NCBI GenBank assembly: GCA_917880885.1 | Contig: OU862908.1 | Coordinates: 53,341,819-53,405,818 of the forward strand | Source: Limnephilus marmoratus | Lineage: Eukaryota; Arthropoda; Insecta; Trichoptera; Limnephilidae | DNA: 64,000 nucleotides | Direction of reading: 5' to 3' | Shown: positions 54,401-56,102 of the stretch, in pieces | Numbering within the stretch: position 1 is the first letter of the stretch | Layout: each line of letters starts with the position of its first letter | The notes under the pieces: generated by a model | The model's input: only the letters and a program-made list of their open reading frames with translations | The model's database searches: none | What the model was told of the DNA's origin: nothing | Translations under genes and position numbers: made by a program

Positions 54401-56102
54401 TTCCCAGGTTCCGAGCGTCTTCGTCCCTCGACAAAATATCCTCGACCAAAGATCCCCGACAAAATATCCCCCACAAAATATCTACAAAAACTTATCCTAA
54501 ACTAACAAATAAAAAAGAATTCACCGTAGTTGAGATACATTTTGTCCTTGGGATATTATGTCGTGGGATATTTTGTCGGGAATATTTTGTCGGAGGATGA
54601 AAACGCGCAGTACCGCGTTCCCATGCCTTTCATCCGATCAAGATGAAAATTTGGTGAGTTGTTGTGCGCACGCCCGTGAAGGTTTGAAGTGAACTCTGGC
54701 GTTATTAAATTTTGAAAAATATTACAACAGGTGCACGAGATAGTGTAGAAATGTGTGTATTTCATATAGTTTAGTGTCAGGGAGGGAAGGAGTGAGGGAG
54801 AGGGTAATCCGGGAGAGGGGAGAGAAACTAAGGAGGAGGTGGACAAGAGAGGGGGAGAGGCGGGGAAGGTGGAAAATAAACGCAGGATGGGGTGAGGGGA
54901 ACACAAGAGAGGGTTCGCAAGACTGTGTGACTTCGGAGGGTTGGGAGGTGGAAGGAAAACGCGCGGGGGGGGGGGGGGGGGACACAAACACTTTCTTTCT
55001 TTGAGTGGCATTGTAACGTATACCGGGTACTCACTAGTTTTAGTATCGTTTAATTAAAATCGTTTTGCAGCAAAACCGCTGCGCTTGTTGTTACAAGTAA
55101 CTTAAAAAAGCAATGGACATGGTCATGATCAATTTTATCCAGCCAAAGTTTTATAGTAAAATTTGAATGTTCTGATTAAAGAATGGATGTTCATTGCAAT
55201 TGCTGTGTAAAGATGTGACGTACTAGATTGGCCAATTTCACATAAAAACACTACTTTACTACATTTTTGATGAGAAAAACAAATTTCAACAAACACAAAC
55301 TATTTTAGAACAGTTGGATAAGCTTACAAAAATAAACTCCTACAATAAACATAAACTTTGGACAAATACACCACAAATACCGGGCTTTGCTTTCAACAGT
55401 CTTTCACTCGGTACAAAAAATGAGGGAAACAAAAAAAACATTTCGGATACAAAATTTAAAGAAGGATTAAATAACAAAAAATCACTACAACAAAGAATAA
55501 AACATATATATATACAAAAGAATAAAACATACATAATATGTAACACACAATGTCATTATAGTACATACCTTATTATTCAAACGTACGGCATAACATTTAC
55601 CGATATTTTTAAATTTTGTGTTTTTCAGTACTGCCTTCATTATTGTATTTTATTTTGTCTCGTTTTATTTTAAATTATTTCAATGTATTATTTTATTGCA
55701 TTTCGAGGAAAGCACCCGGTGAAGCTCGCATTATCAAATTAAATGTTATGAATATGTAATTTTACTTTATCATATAAAAAAACGATAATAATTATGAAGA
55801 ATATCTCGCAAATTTATCTACACAATATACAACATTTCTGTGTCAACTAGAAAACTAATGTATACAAGTGCCAATCTTCCCGAGGCCATCATAATTTTAT
55901 TTGTTGTGCTCGCTATTCAAGTCTCAGAGACACCGCACACCAGGTAATAGGTATAGAGTCTAGTGGCTACAGTGAATACAGTATTGTGTGCAATACATAG
56001 TAGAACAATGGATACCTGTGGGGTTGCCCTTCTTGAACTATGGCGGGGGGAGGGGGCGGTGGCGGGGGCGGCAAGTCGGGGTGGGCTGGGCACTGGTAGT
56101 GT
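9313..56102 (-). CDS. Large 24-exon host gene, partial at both ends; unrecognised Ser/Pro/Gln-rich scaffold-like protein
   Basis: Twenty-four coding exons were chained by hand on the minus strand (listed separately). Every internal boundary has AG before and GT after the exon, and the codon phase carried out of each exon matches the next, so the joined frame of about 1,805 codons has no stop. No ATG-bearing first exon or terminal stop exon was found: it is partial at both ends. The protein is mostly low-complexity and rich in S, P, T, Q, R and K. Features in order: nine-proline run (about residue 11-19), Met/Gln/Gly-Pro repeat (70-105), octapeptide repeat (320-350), heptad-like helix (about 440-475), RKRSIS and RRQST-type basophilic kinase motifs, a CxxC Cys/His patch (about 1588-1595), and a basic, helix-prone stretch ending the visible part. 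No catalytic domain is visible. Long introns and disordered sequence suggest a neuronal or cytoskeletal scaffold or a GEF/PDZ protein whose domains lie off-window; this is inference. I could not name the family. Confidence 0.85.
9469..11861. other. Intron between exons 23 and 24, left part
   Basis: AT-rich. Short ORFs (9835-10113, 10259-10564, 11544-11759) lack family resemblance or compositional support. No repeat boundary was recognised before the A-tailed copies at 11862. Confidence 0.5.
11862..12465 (+). repeat. Dispersed A-tailed repeat, tandem copies D1 and D2
   Basis: D1 (11862-12051) is an internally deleted copy joining the 5' CCATTGGATAACC block to the 3' CCTCAGGGCCTCCTGTGTGG end and an A tail. 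D2 (about 12070-12465) follows directly with its own A tail. D2 keeps the frame [41 protein letters not shown]-tailed ends suggest LINE-driven retrotransposition (SINE, or 3' end of an unidentified LINE). Confidence 0.75.
12517..12633 (-). CDS. Host gene exon 23 ([19 protein letters not shown])
   Basis: A 117-bp exon with acceptor gttttag and donor GACG|GTAAAT, phase 1 to 1. It encodes [19 protein letters not shown], then [20 protein letters not shown]. The VWIYIG...ISAW segment is hydrophobic and structured-looking, unlike the disordered upstream part, and may be the edge of a folded domain. Confidence 0.85.
12886..13006 (-). CDS. Host gene exon 22
   Basis: A 121-bp exon with acceptor atttcag and donor GATG|GTAAGA, phase 0 to phase 1. 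It encodes [20 protein letters not shown], then [20 protein letters not shown]. Its acceptor lies only 188 bp from the start codon of the nested plus-strand EGF gene. Confidence 0.85.
13195..14343 (+). CDS. Intronless secreted EGF-domain protein, nested in host-gene intron
   Basis: An uninterrupted 382-codon ORF with a good start context (aaagATGG). Residues 1-19 form a signal peptide (hydrophobic [12 protein letters not shown]). An acidic run (DGDDDDDND) follows. The middle (about 55-315) is a Cys-rich region with many paired Cys and sequons such as NFT, NAT, NYT and NIS, consistent with a secretory-pathway glycoprotein. Residues about 322-364 form a calcium-binding EGF module: DVNEC start, six Cys, and the NLPGSFHC signature typical of cbEGF repeats. 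A basic tail ends the protein. It lies antisense within the host-gene intron between exons 21 and 22. The family of the middle region was not recognised. Being intronless, it may be a retrogene, but no poly-A tract or target duplication was seen. No AATAAA was seen close after the stop. Confidence 0.88.
   Translation: MVSLATFVVFLVIIIVCDSRDGDDDDDNDFFADGYELETLVVTNEIIHELDKGDPRWYVKVIQEIGFYLRSYKFSGLDQRNFTDNSNKEKNATNFMHFPYPPLRKIHPLIENNCKPGFYHCIEFLHRVIALAPFQMKDDTNFIINDMKNENYTDDVIERLDADCLYQLRAEMKNGLPFTSLLAHFIWKTSASYYMCYYTMMEQKQLEHFEIPCDNFAMCLDKTYGPYNEDPRANDSKSFNCALYSFCPDTVCPVKHIKDVIDCKRHTKFDCSPETKGGVDQEVLNRAKNRDLKGIMHNFWNISCACPKKGFSWSSIDGMCVDVNECADGSHTCDLNTQNCLNLPGSFHCVCNWGFDWNDNTKSCVRSNLKVKPKPNRQKEGL
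14412..15176 (+). mobile_element. Probable LINE 3' fragment
   Basis: A short frame reads [20 protein letters not shown] and [12 protein letters not shown], resembling the extreme C-terminus of several non-LTR elements. It is followed by an AT-rich region with ATTATGTGTATCTACCTA tandem units and a terminal AAATAAACAAATAAAATAAA array (15140-15176). It lies just 3' of the EGF gene. The assignment rests on this short motif and the A-rich terminus. Confidence 0.45.
15315..17006. mobile_element. Non-autonomous hAT element, 1.69 kb, perfect 8-bp target duplication
   Basis: Terminal inverted repeats TAGACGTGGGCA (15315) and TGCCCACGTCTA (ending 17006) match over 12 bp and again past one mismatch. 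The flanks carry an identical 8-bp duplication, TTTTGAAT, at 15307-15314 and 17007-17014. Subterminal regions are rich in GAATGA/TCATTC and GATTC motifs in opposing orientation. The interior holds a tandem duplication of about 195 bp (15465-15800, GAGGAGACCG and TCTCATTATCTCGCA blocks) and a CpG-rich part (16180-16760) with two perfect CREs. No transposase ORF was found. It lies in the intron between exons 21 and 22. Confidence 0.92.
16365..16409. promoter_or_regulatory. Two perfect CRE (TGACGTCA) sites within a hAT element
   Basis: TGACGTCA occurs at 16365-16372 and 16402-16409, with extra half-sites (GTGACG, GATGACG) just upstream (16342-16362). Eight-base palindromes this close are unlikely by chance in AT-rich DNA. 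Function as a CREB/ATF site is untested. Confidence 0.5.
17240..17437 (-). CDS. Host gene exon 21 ([18 protein letters not shown])
   Basis: A 198-bp exon with acceptor gttgcag. Two donors are possible, both in phase 0: AAG|GTTAAA at 17240, or the stronger-looking GAC|GTGAGA which would end the exon at 17252 (62 codons). It encodes [20 protein letters not shown], then [20 protein letters not shown] and [20 protein letters not shown]. The last part is a strongly basic, helix-prone segment and looks well conserved. Confidence 0.85.
17850..18108 (-). pseudogene. Two decayed tandem copies of the CxxC exon
   Basis: Directly downstream of the exon at 18137-18360, two blocks resemble it on the same strand. 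The nearer (18016-18108) keeps ESLRSVSP, then an in-frame TAG. In another frame it keeps a Ser-Val-Asp-Cys-His-Tyr-Cys-Gly segment matching SVHCHHCG. Its 3' edge aligns with the real donor, but GT is replaced by AT. The farther (about 17850-17997) keeps the GTGAGCCC...GCAGC and CCTCTGGGG blocks but is otherwise eroded. The simplest reading is serial tandem exon duplication followed by loss. Similarity was judged by eye; the farther copy is less certain. Confidence 0.6.
18137..18360 (-). CDS. Host gene exon 20, CxxC Cys/His exon
   Basis: A 224-bp GC-rich exon with acceptor atttcag and donor AAG|GTAAAC, phase 1 to phase 0. It encodes [40 protein letters not shown], a Gly/Thr/Ser linker, then [20 protein letters not shown] and SPHFK. 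The CHHC pair (Cys-x-x-Cys with flanking His) could be half a zinc site, but no second pair follows within about 20 residues, so a complete finger is not shown. Two decayed copies of this exon lie just downstream (17850-18108). Confidence 0.87.
18967..19062 (-). CDS. Host gene exon 19
   Basis: A 96-bp exon with acceptor ttttccag and donor AAAG|GTTAGT. It encodes [18 protein letters not shown] and [14 protein letters not shown]. It is symmetric (phase 1 to 1). [20 protein letters not shown] is less biased than its neighbours. Confidence 0.85.
19149..19264 (-). CDS. Host gene exon 18
   Basis: A 116-bp exon with acceptor ctttcag and donor CATAG|GTAAAC. It encodes [20 protein letters not shown], then [25 protein letters not shown] is a basophilic phosphosite-like motif. 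Phase 2 in, phase 1 out. Confidence 0.85.
19354..19492 (-). CDS. Host gene exon 17
   Basis: A 139-bp exon with acceptor ttttcag and donor CATAG|GTAGTT, phase 1 to phase 2. It encodes [20 protein letters not shown], then [20 protein letters not shown] and SGTSAH. It is an Arg/Ser/Pro-rich disordered linker. Confidence 0.85.
19570..20124 (-). CDS. Host gene exon 16 (basic, Arg/Lys-rich)
   Basis: A 555-bp exon with acceptor tttacag and donor GAAG|GTAATT, entering and leaving in phase 1. It encodes [20 protein letters not shown] followed by an RRRKRK basic cluster, then several SP sites and an Arg/Glu-rich stretch ([20 protein letters not shown]). It ends with [17 protein letters not shown]. The basic cluster could be a nuclear localisation signal or membrane-binding patch. 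Confidence 0.87.
20308..20404 (-). CDS. Host gene exon 15 (acidic)
   Basis: A 97-bp exon with acceptor ttttgcag and donor TTAA|GTAAGT. It encodes [20 protein letters not shown] and [12 protein letters not shown]. The [13 protein letters not shown] segment has Tyr sites in an acidic context. It ends in phase 1. Confidence 0.85.
20567..20779 (-). CDS. Host gene exon 14 (Ser-rich then poly-basic)
   Basis: A 213-bp (71-codon) exon, phase 0 to phase 0, with acceptor tttccag and donor AAG|GTATTT. It encodes [12 protein letters not shown], a Ser run, [14 protein letters not shown], a KKKNGKKK basic cluster resembling a monopartite nuclear localisation or phosphoinositide-binding patch, then an acidic and Gln-rich tail. 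It is a symmetric exon, so skipping would keep the frame. Confidence 0.87.
21232..21545 (-). CDS. Host gene exon 13 (GC-rich; [18 protein letters not shown])
   Basis: A 314-bp exon with acceptor attacag and donor AAAG|GTATG. It encodes [20 protein letters not shown], then [34 protein letters not shown] with two further Cys, and a Lys-rich end. It is strikingly GC-rich for the locus. The [11 protein letters not shown] segment and following aliphatic patch are among the least low-complexity parts and may form a short binding motif. Confidence 0.87.
21740..22322 (-). CDS. Host gene exon 12
   Basis: A 583-bp exon with acceptor atttcag and donor GGTG|GTAAGA, entering in phase 0 and leaving in phase 1. 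It is Ser/Pro/Thr/Lys-rich with many SP/TP and RxxS motifs ([35 protein letters not shown]), then a short poly-Thr run and a Ser/Lys tail. This composition is typical of phospho-regulated disordered linkers. Confidence 0.87.
22425..22575 (-). CDS. Host gene exon 11 ([18 protein letters not shown])
   Basis: A 151-bp exon with acceptor tttacag and donor GCG|GTAAAA. It encodes [20 protein letters not shown], then [20 protein letters not shown] and [11 protein letters not shown], ending in phase 0. The [15 protein letters not shown] block is a helix-prone, conserved-looking patch suited to homology searching. Confidence 0.87.
22686..22769 (-). CDS. Host gene exon 10
   Basis: An 84-bp exon with acceptor ttacag and donor AACAG|GTGGAA. 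It encodes [18 protein letters not shown] and SGTDNGLAN. Entry and exit are both in phase 2, so it could be skipped without changing frame. Confidence 0.82.
22770..23479. other. Intron between exons 9 and 10, nothing identified
   Basis: About 0.7 kb of AT-rich sequence without repeats or coding. Confidence 0.6.
23480..23671 (-). CDS. Host gene exon 9
   Basis: A 192-bp exon with acceptor tttcag and donor ACCAG|GTAATT. It encodes [20 protein letters not shown], then a Lys-rich and Ser/Asp/Pro-rich segment ending [10 protein letters not shown], in phase 2. It has several proline-directed S/T-P sites. Confidence 0.87.
23672..24961. other. Intron between exons 8 and 9, nothing identified
   Basis: AT-rich with poly-A/T runs (for example 24511-24525). 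No element ends or coding segments could be supported. Confidence 0.5.
24962..25120 (-). CDS. Host gene exon 8 (GC-rich, RKRSIS motif)
   Basis: A 159-bp exon with acceptor cttgcag and donor GACG|GTACGA. It encodes [18 protein letters not shown], then [20 protein letters not shown] and a Gly/Ser/Pro tail. RKRSIS is a strong basophilic-kinase and possible 14-3-3 motif. It is markedly more GC-rich than the introns either side. Confidence 0.87.
25603..26135. mobile_element. hAT-type MITE, 533 bp
   Basis: Ends CAGTGGCGG (25603) and CCGCCACTG (ending 26135) are perfect 9-bp inverted repeats of the CAG...CTG kind. The flanks TTGATAAC and TTGAAAAA match at 6 of 8 positions, consistent with an aged 8-bp duplication. 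The interior has GATCGC/CGCTAGT and ACCAACTA direct and inverted motifs but no coding sequence. It lies in the intron between exons 7 and 8. Confidence 0.8.
26729..26926 (-). CDS. Host gene exon 7
   Basis: A 198-bp exon with acceptor gtttcag and donor TTTAG|GTAGTA. It encodes [19 protein letters not shown] through an acidic/aromatic patch [19 protein letters not shown], ending in phase 2. No known domain was recognised. Confidence 0.85.
27236..28039 (-). CDS. Host gene exon 6, largest exon; octapeptide repeat and heptad-like helix
   Basis: An 804-bp exon with acceptor gtttcag and donor GACAG|GTAATT. It begins [19 protein letters not shown], followed by four copies of an eight-residue unit SIATPPPR (27895-27990, a 24-bp coding minisatellite). 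Next come Ser/Thr-rich phosphosite-like motifs ([10 protein letters not shown]), an acidic [13 protein letters not shown] patch, and a roughly 35-residue heptad-like helix rich in Q, L and M ([20 protein letters not shown] onward). A T/S-rich linker with a Thr homopolymer leads to a conserved-looking end with [17 protein letters not shown]. It leaves in phase 2. Confidence 0.9.
27893..27990 (-). repeat. 24-bp coding minisatellite in exon 6
   Basis: Four in-frame copies encode SIATPPPR. The DNA units differ at several third positions, so the array is not brand new but the peptide is held constant. Confidence 0.9.
28185..28354 (-). CDS. Host gene exon 5
   Basis: A 170-bp exon with acceptor ttttcaag and donor AG|GTAAAG. 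It reads [19 protein letters not shown], then [19 protein letters not shown] and [18 protein letters not shown], ending in phase 2. An in-frame ATG near its start could serve an alternative promoter, but the phase agreement favours an internal exon. Confidence 0.85.
29021..29133 (-). CDS. Host gene exon 4
   Basis: A 113-bp exon with acceptor tttcag and donor CGG|GTGAGT. It encodes a basic segment, [18 protein letters not shown] then [20 protein letters not shown], entering in phase 1 and leaving in phase 0. The RKPLPP motif is a possible class I SH3 ligand. Confidence 0.85.
29134..32024. other. Intron between exons 3 and 4
   Basis: Mostly featureless AT-rich DNA. A palindromic-looking patch around 31520-31630 (CGATCATGATGCGCCT against AGGCGCATCATGA, with GCACTTCACGA twice) and the tandem repeat at 31773 are the only structures seen. 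Confidence 0.5.
31773..31920. repeat. Short tandem repeat, three copies
   Basis: ATGAACCTTGGCTCCACACT occurs at about 31774, 31815 and 31880, with TTGGCTACCTCAA following the last two. Unit spacing is 41 and 65 bp. It lies in an intron 100 bp upstream of the exon 3 donor side. Confidence 0.85.
32025..32196 (-). CDS. Host gene exon 3 (His/Gln/Met-rich)
   Basis: A 172-bp exon with acceptor ccacgcag and donor CTGG|GTAAGC. It encodes [13 protein letters not shown], then a His/Gln/Met/Pro-rich segment, ending STKVVVLG in phase 1. It continues the low-complexity composition of the preceding exon. Confidence 0.85.
32197..33218. other. Intron between exons 2 and 3, nothing identified
   Basis: About 1.0 kb; polypyrimidine tracts precede the exon 3 acceptor. 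No repeat family recognised. Confidence 0.6.
33219..33579 (-). CDS. Host gene exon 2 ([15 protein letters not shown]; Met/Gln-Gly-Pro repeats)
   Basis: A 361-bp exon with acceptor ttgaacag and donor CAG|GTAACA. It opens with [18 protein letters not shown], which has two basophilic kinase-like sites. It then carries a basic [11 protein letters not shown] stretch, a Q/M run, and about five imperfect copies of a seven-residue unit of the form QAGPGIM encoded by a 21-bp minisatellite (33340-33420). It ends in phase 0 after HFPQ. The opening block looks conserved rather than repetitive and is the best query for naming this gene. Confidence 0.85.
34662..35905. mobile_element. Non-autonomous hAT element, 1.24 kb, perfect 8-bp target duplication
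   Basis: Ends TAGCGATGGGC (34662) and GCCCATCACTA (ending 35905) pair at 10 of 11 bases. The flanks carry GTTCGTTG at 34654-34661 and again at 35906-35913. Left and right subterminal zones are full of ATCGAT/TCGATT motifs, the presumed transposase-binding repeats. The interior contains an inverted repeat (35505-35700). No transposase coding is recognisable. Confidence 0.92.
35505..35700. repeat. Inverted repeat inside the 34.7 kb hAT element
   Basis: Arms meet near 35590. GATGGACATAAAAGCGCCAG, ...CGCTCGCC on the left is mirrored by GGCGAGCGATATGCC, ...GCGCTTTTATAGCTAGGTC on the right. As a result both strands give similar short peptides, which should not be mistaken for coding. Confidence 0.7.
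37160..38012 (+). mobile_element. hAT element relic, 853 bp, perfect 8-bp target duplication
   Basis: Left terminus CAGGGTTTCCCA and right terminus ACCAAACACTG-type (ending 38012) are imperfect inverted repeats with CAG...CTG ends. Subterminal CCCGG/CCGGG blocks are shared. GTGTAGTC flanks both sides (37152-37159, 38013-38020). It carries the transposase C-terminus described separately, so it is an internally deleted derivative of an autonomous hAT. Confidence 0.92.
37343..37832 (+). pseudogene. hAT transposase C-terminus (ZBED5/FAM200-like), decayed
   Basis: Three-frame reading gives [20 protein letters not shown], then [20 protein letters not shown] and [40 protein letters not shown] and a stop. 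This is the hAT dimerisation region of the ZBED5/SCAND3-like transposase group (family knowledge). There are at least two frame changes and two in-frame stops. The N-terminal zinc finger and most of the catalytic core are absent. Confidence 0.85.
38185..38652 (+). mobile_element. GA-rich Helitron, copy 3
   Basis: 5' TCTATATAAATAAAAATGAA, the AACGACTGCACCAAATTGGA block, a purine-rich core (38408-38600, including a run of about ten G near 38550), then GAAACAATTTCTTTATTAAA and 3' CCGGGTACCAGCTAG before T. The large antisense proline/serine ORFs (38327-38670) are a by-product of the purine bias. Confidence 0.75.
39540..43425 (+). mobile_element. CR1/L2-type non-LTR retrotransposon, near full length
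   Basis: This is the element carrying the ORF above. The 5' limit is estimated; the 3' untranslated region contains an internal run of 26 A (42934-42959) and a 62-bp-spaced direct repeat around CAGTATTTTAAAATAAATAC (43022 and 43084). The 3' end is the family-typical tail: AGCGCCCTTGAGGTGATTTT, a GGCGCTTTATAAA block, then ATT-rich microsatellite (about 43351-43425). No ORF1 or RNase H was seen. No target duplication could be identified. Confidence 0.85.
39653..42865 (+). pseudogene. CR1/L2-type LINE ORF (endonuclease + reverse transcriptase) with one in-frame stop
   Basis: Frame 2 is open from 39653 to 42865 except for a single TAA at 40073-40075, inside the endonuclease. N-terminal to the stop is a basic [14 protein letters not shown] patch and the start of an APE-type endonuclease ([11 protein letters not shown]). 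After it come ITETWH (catalytic Glu), ITGDINIH and the GLSDHR motif. The reverse transcriptase follows: [34 protein letters not shown], the [10 protein letters not shown] catalytic box (about 42000), and the thumb ([34 protein letters not shown]) characteristic of CR1/L2-like elements. The tail reads [17 protein letters not shown]. Total length (about 1,070 codons) is about that of a complete element. It lies sense-plus in a host intron, antisense to the host gene. With one visible lesion the copy looks young. Confidence 0.92.
43426..43480 (-). mobile_element. Inverted second copy of the LINE 3' tail, abutting tail to tail
   Basis: Right after the ATT microsatellite, the sequence AGCACCGTTCAAGTAAAAAT, then CACCTCAAAGGCGCTG, is the reverse complement of a diverged LINE tail. 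The two tails share the ATT tract as a hinge, giving a hairpin-capable structure from about 43351 to 43480. Confidence 0.7.
44992..45490 (-). mobile_element. Degraded LINE fragment, same family as the 39.6 kb element
   Basis: On the minus strand the conceptual peptides [21 protein letters not shown] and [20 protein letters not shown] match the thumb and C-terminus of the LINE at 39.6-42.9 kb, with frameshifts and stops between them. It is an old, 5'-truncated copy in opposite orientation. Confidence 0.8.
46411..46446. repeat. Perfect 36-bp palindrome
   Basis: The half-site TTATTTGATAAAGATCCA is followed immediately by its exact reverse complement, with no spacer and no mismatch. It contains GATAAAG and an NcoI-like centre (CCATGG). 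Such a sequence forms a cruciform or a symmetric protein-binding site. Confidence 0.95.
48863..48960. repeat. Short tandem repeat, three copies
   Basis: TGTCCTTGATGGGGTGGA-type unit with CCTAAAACTT spacers, 30-36 bp period, three copies with small differences. Confidence 0.85.
50095..50760 (+). mobile_element. Jockey-like LINE 3' fragment (reverse-transcriptase thumb and tail)
   Basis: Reading [14 protein letters not shown], then after a frame change [39 protein letters not shown] and [15 protein letters not shown]. This is the usual C-terminal signature of Jockey/I-type elements. A stop at 50488-50490 is followed by a CA-rich microsatellite (50518-50580) and a 3' untranslated region ending in AATAAAATAAATAATCAATA. 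It is 5' truncated, and differs from the CR1/L2 element. Confidence 0.65.
50518..50580. repeat. CA-rich microsatellite
   Basis: Interrupted CACACA/CATACA tract within the 3' region of the Jockey-like fragment. Confidence 0.85.
51409..52479. mobile_element. GC-rich hAT-like element, 1.07 kb, perfect 8-bp target duplication
   Basis: Left end TAGAGGTGGGTAAGTTC and right end GAACTGACACATCGCTA pair at 13 of 17 bases. The flanks carry ATCTATAC at 51401-51408 and 52480-52487. The interior is far richer in G+C than the surroundings, with repeated GGGTTC/GAACCC and ACTCG/CGAGT motifs and a perfect 16-bp-arm hairpin (51669-51711). Short ORFs on both strands look accidental. Confidence 0.88.
51669..51711. 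repeat. Perfect hairpin, 16-bp arms, 11-nt loop
   Basis: CCCGTGCAATGTAGGT at 51669-51684 pairs exactly with ACCTACATTGCACGGG at 51696-51711. It lies inside the GC-rich hAT-like element. Confidence 0.92.
52636..52660 (+). repeat. Degenerate TTAGG-like tract
   Basis: Four five-base units TTAGG, TTGGG, TTGGA, TTAGG in a row, 150 bp right of the GC-rich hAT-like element. It resembles the insect telomere repeat but is too short to prove an interstitial telomeric origin. Confidence 0.4.
53286..53356 (-). mobile_element. LINE 3'-tail fragment
   Basis: ATAATAATAAT microsatellite followed by TTTATAAAGCGCCGTTTTC and ATCTCAAGGGCGCTG is the reverse complement of the CR1/L2-type tail at 43351-43425. No coding remnant was seen next to it. 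Confidence 0.75.
54424..54598. repeat. Inverted repeat built of CGACAAAATATCC units
   Basis: On the left, three or four imperfect copies of CGACAAAATATCCYC run in tandem. On the right the reverse complement GGGATATTTTGTCG is repeated three times. A spacer of about 60 bp separates the arms. It ends TCGGAGGA opposite TCCCTCGA. It has the shape of a small MITE with iterated terminal repeats. Confidence 0.8.
54600..55037 (+). mobile_element. GA-rich Helitron, copy 4
   Basis: CATCCGATCAAGATGAAAAT and CACGCCCGTGAAGGTTTG relate its 5' part to the 6.7 kb copy. The purine-rich core (54778-54985) includes a run of about 18 G near 54965. The 3' end is CCGGGTACTCACTAG before T. The 5' boundary is uncertain because an inverted-repeat element (54424-54598) abuts it. 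Confidence 0.65.
56016..56102 (-). CDS. Host gene exon 1 of those visible (polyproline exon)
   Basis: An 87-bp exon bounded by a ttttcag acceptor and an AG|GTATCC donor. It reads [10 protein letters not shown] followed by nine prolines and AIVQEGQPH. It ends with two bases (AG) that join the first G of the exon at 33579 to make Arg, so the phases agree across a 22.4 kb intron. The proline run is a candidate SH3, WW or EVH1 ligand. Further 5' exons must exist because it starts mid-codon. Confidence 0.75.

Larger units (their letters stand above)
33580..56015. other. Giant intron between exons 1 and 2 (22.4 kb)
   Basis: Holds most of the window's transposons (34.7, 37.2, 38.2, 39.5, 45.0, 50.1, 51.4, 54.4 and 54.6 kb). 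The remaining stretches (35.9-37.1, 38.7-39.5, 43.5-44.9, 45.5-50.0, 52.7-54.4 and 55.1-56.0 kb) are AT-rich and show no supported gene. A moderately GC-rich patch at 46490-46870 has an unrecognised ORF. Confidence 0.7.

Noticed and set aside
54556..55034. Proline/Ser-rich minus ORFs up to 151 codons
   Set aside because: By-product of the GA-rich Helitron copy 4 and its homopolymer G run.
9313..56102. Naming the host gene as a specific Rho-family GEF or PDZ scaffold
   Set aside because: Some patches felt familiar, but no diagnostic domain is in the window and recall alone is not evidence, so no symbol was given.
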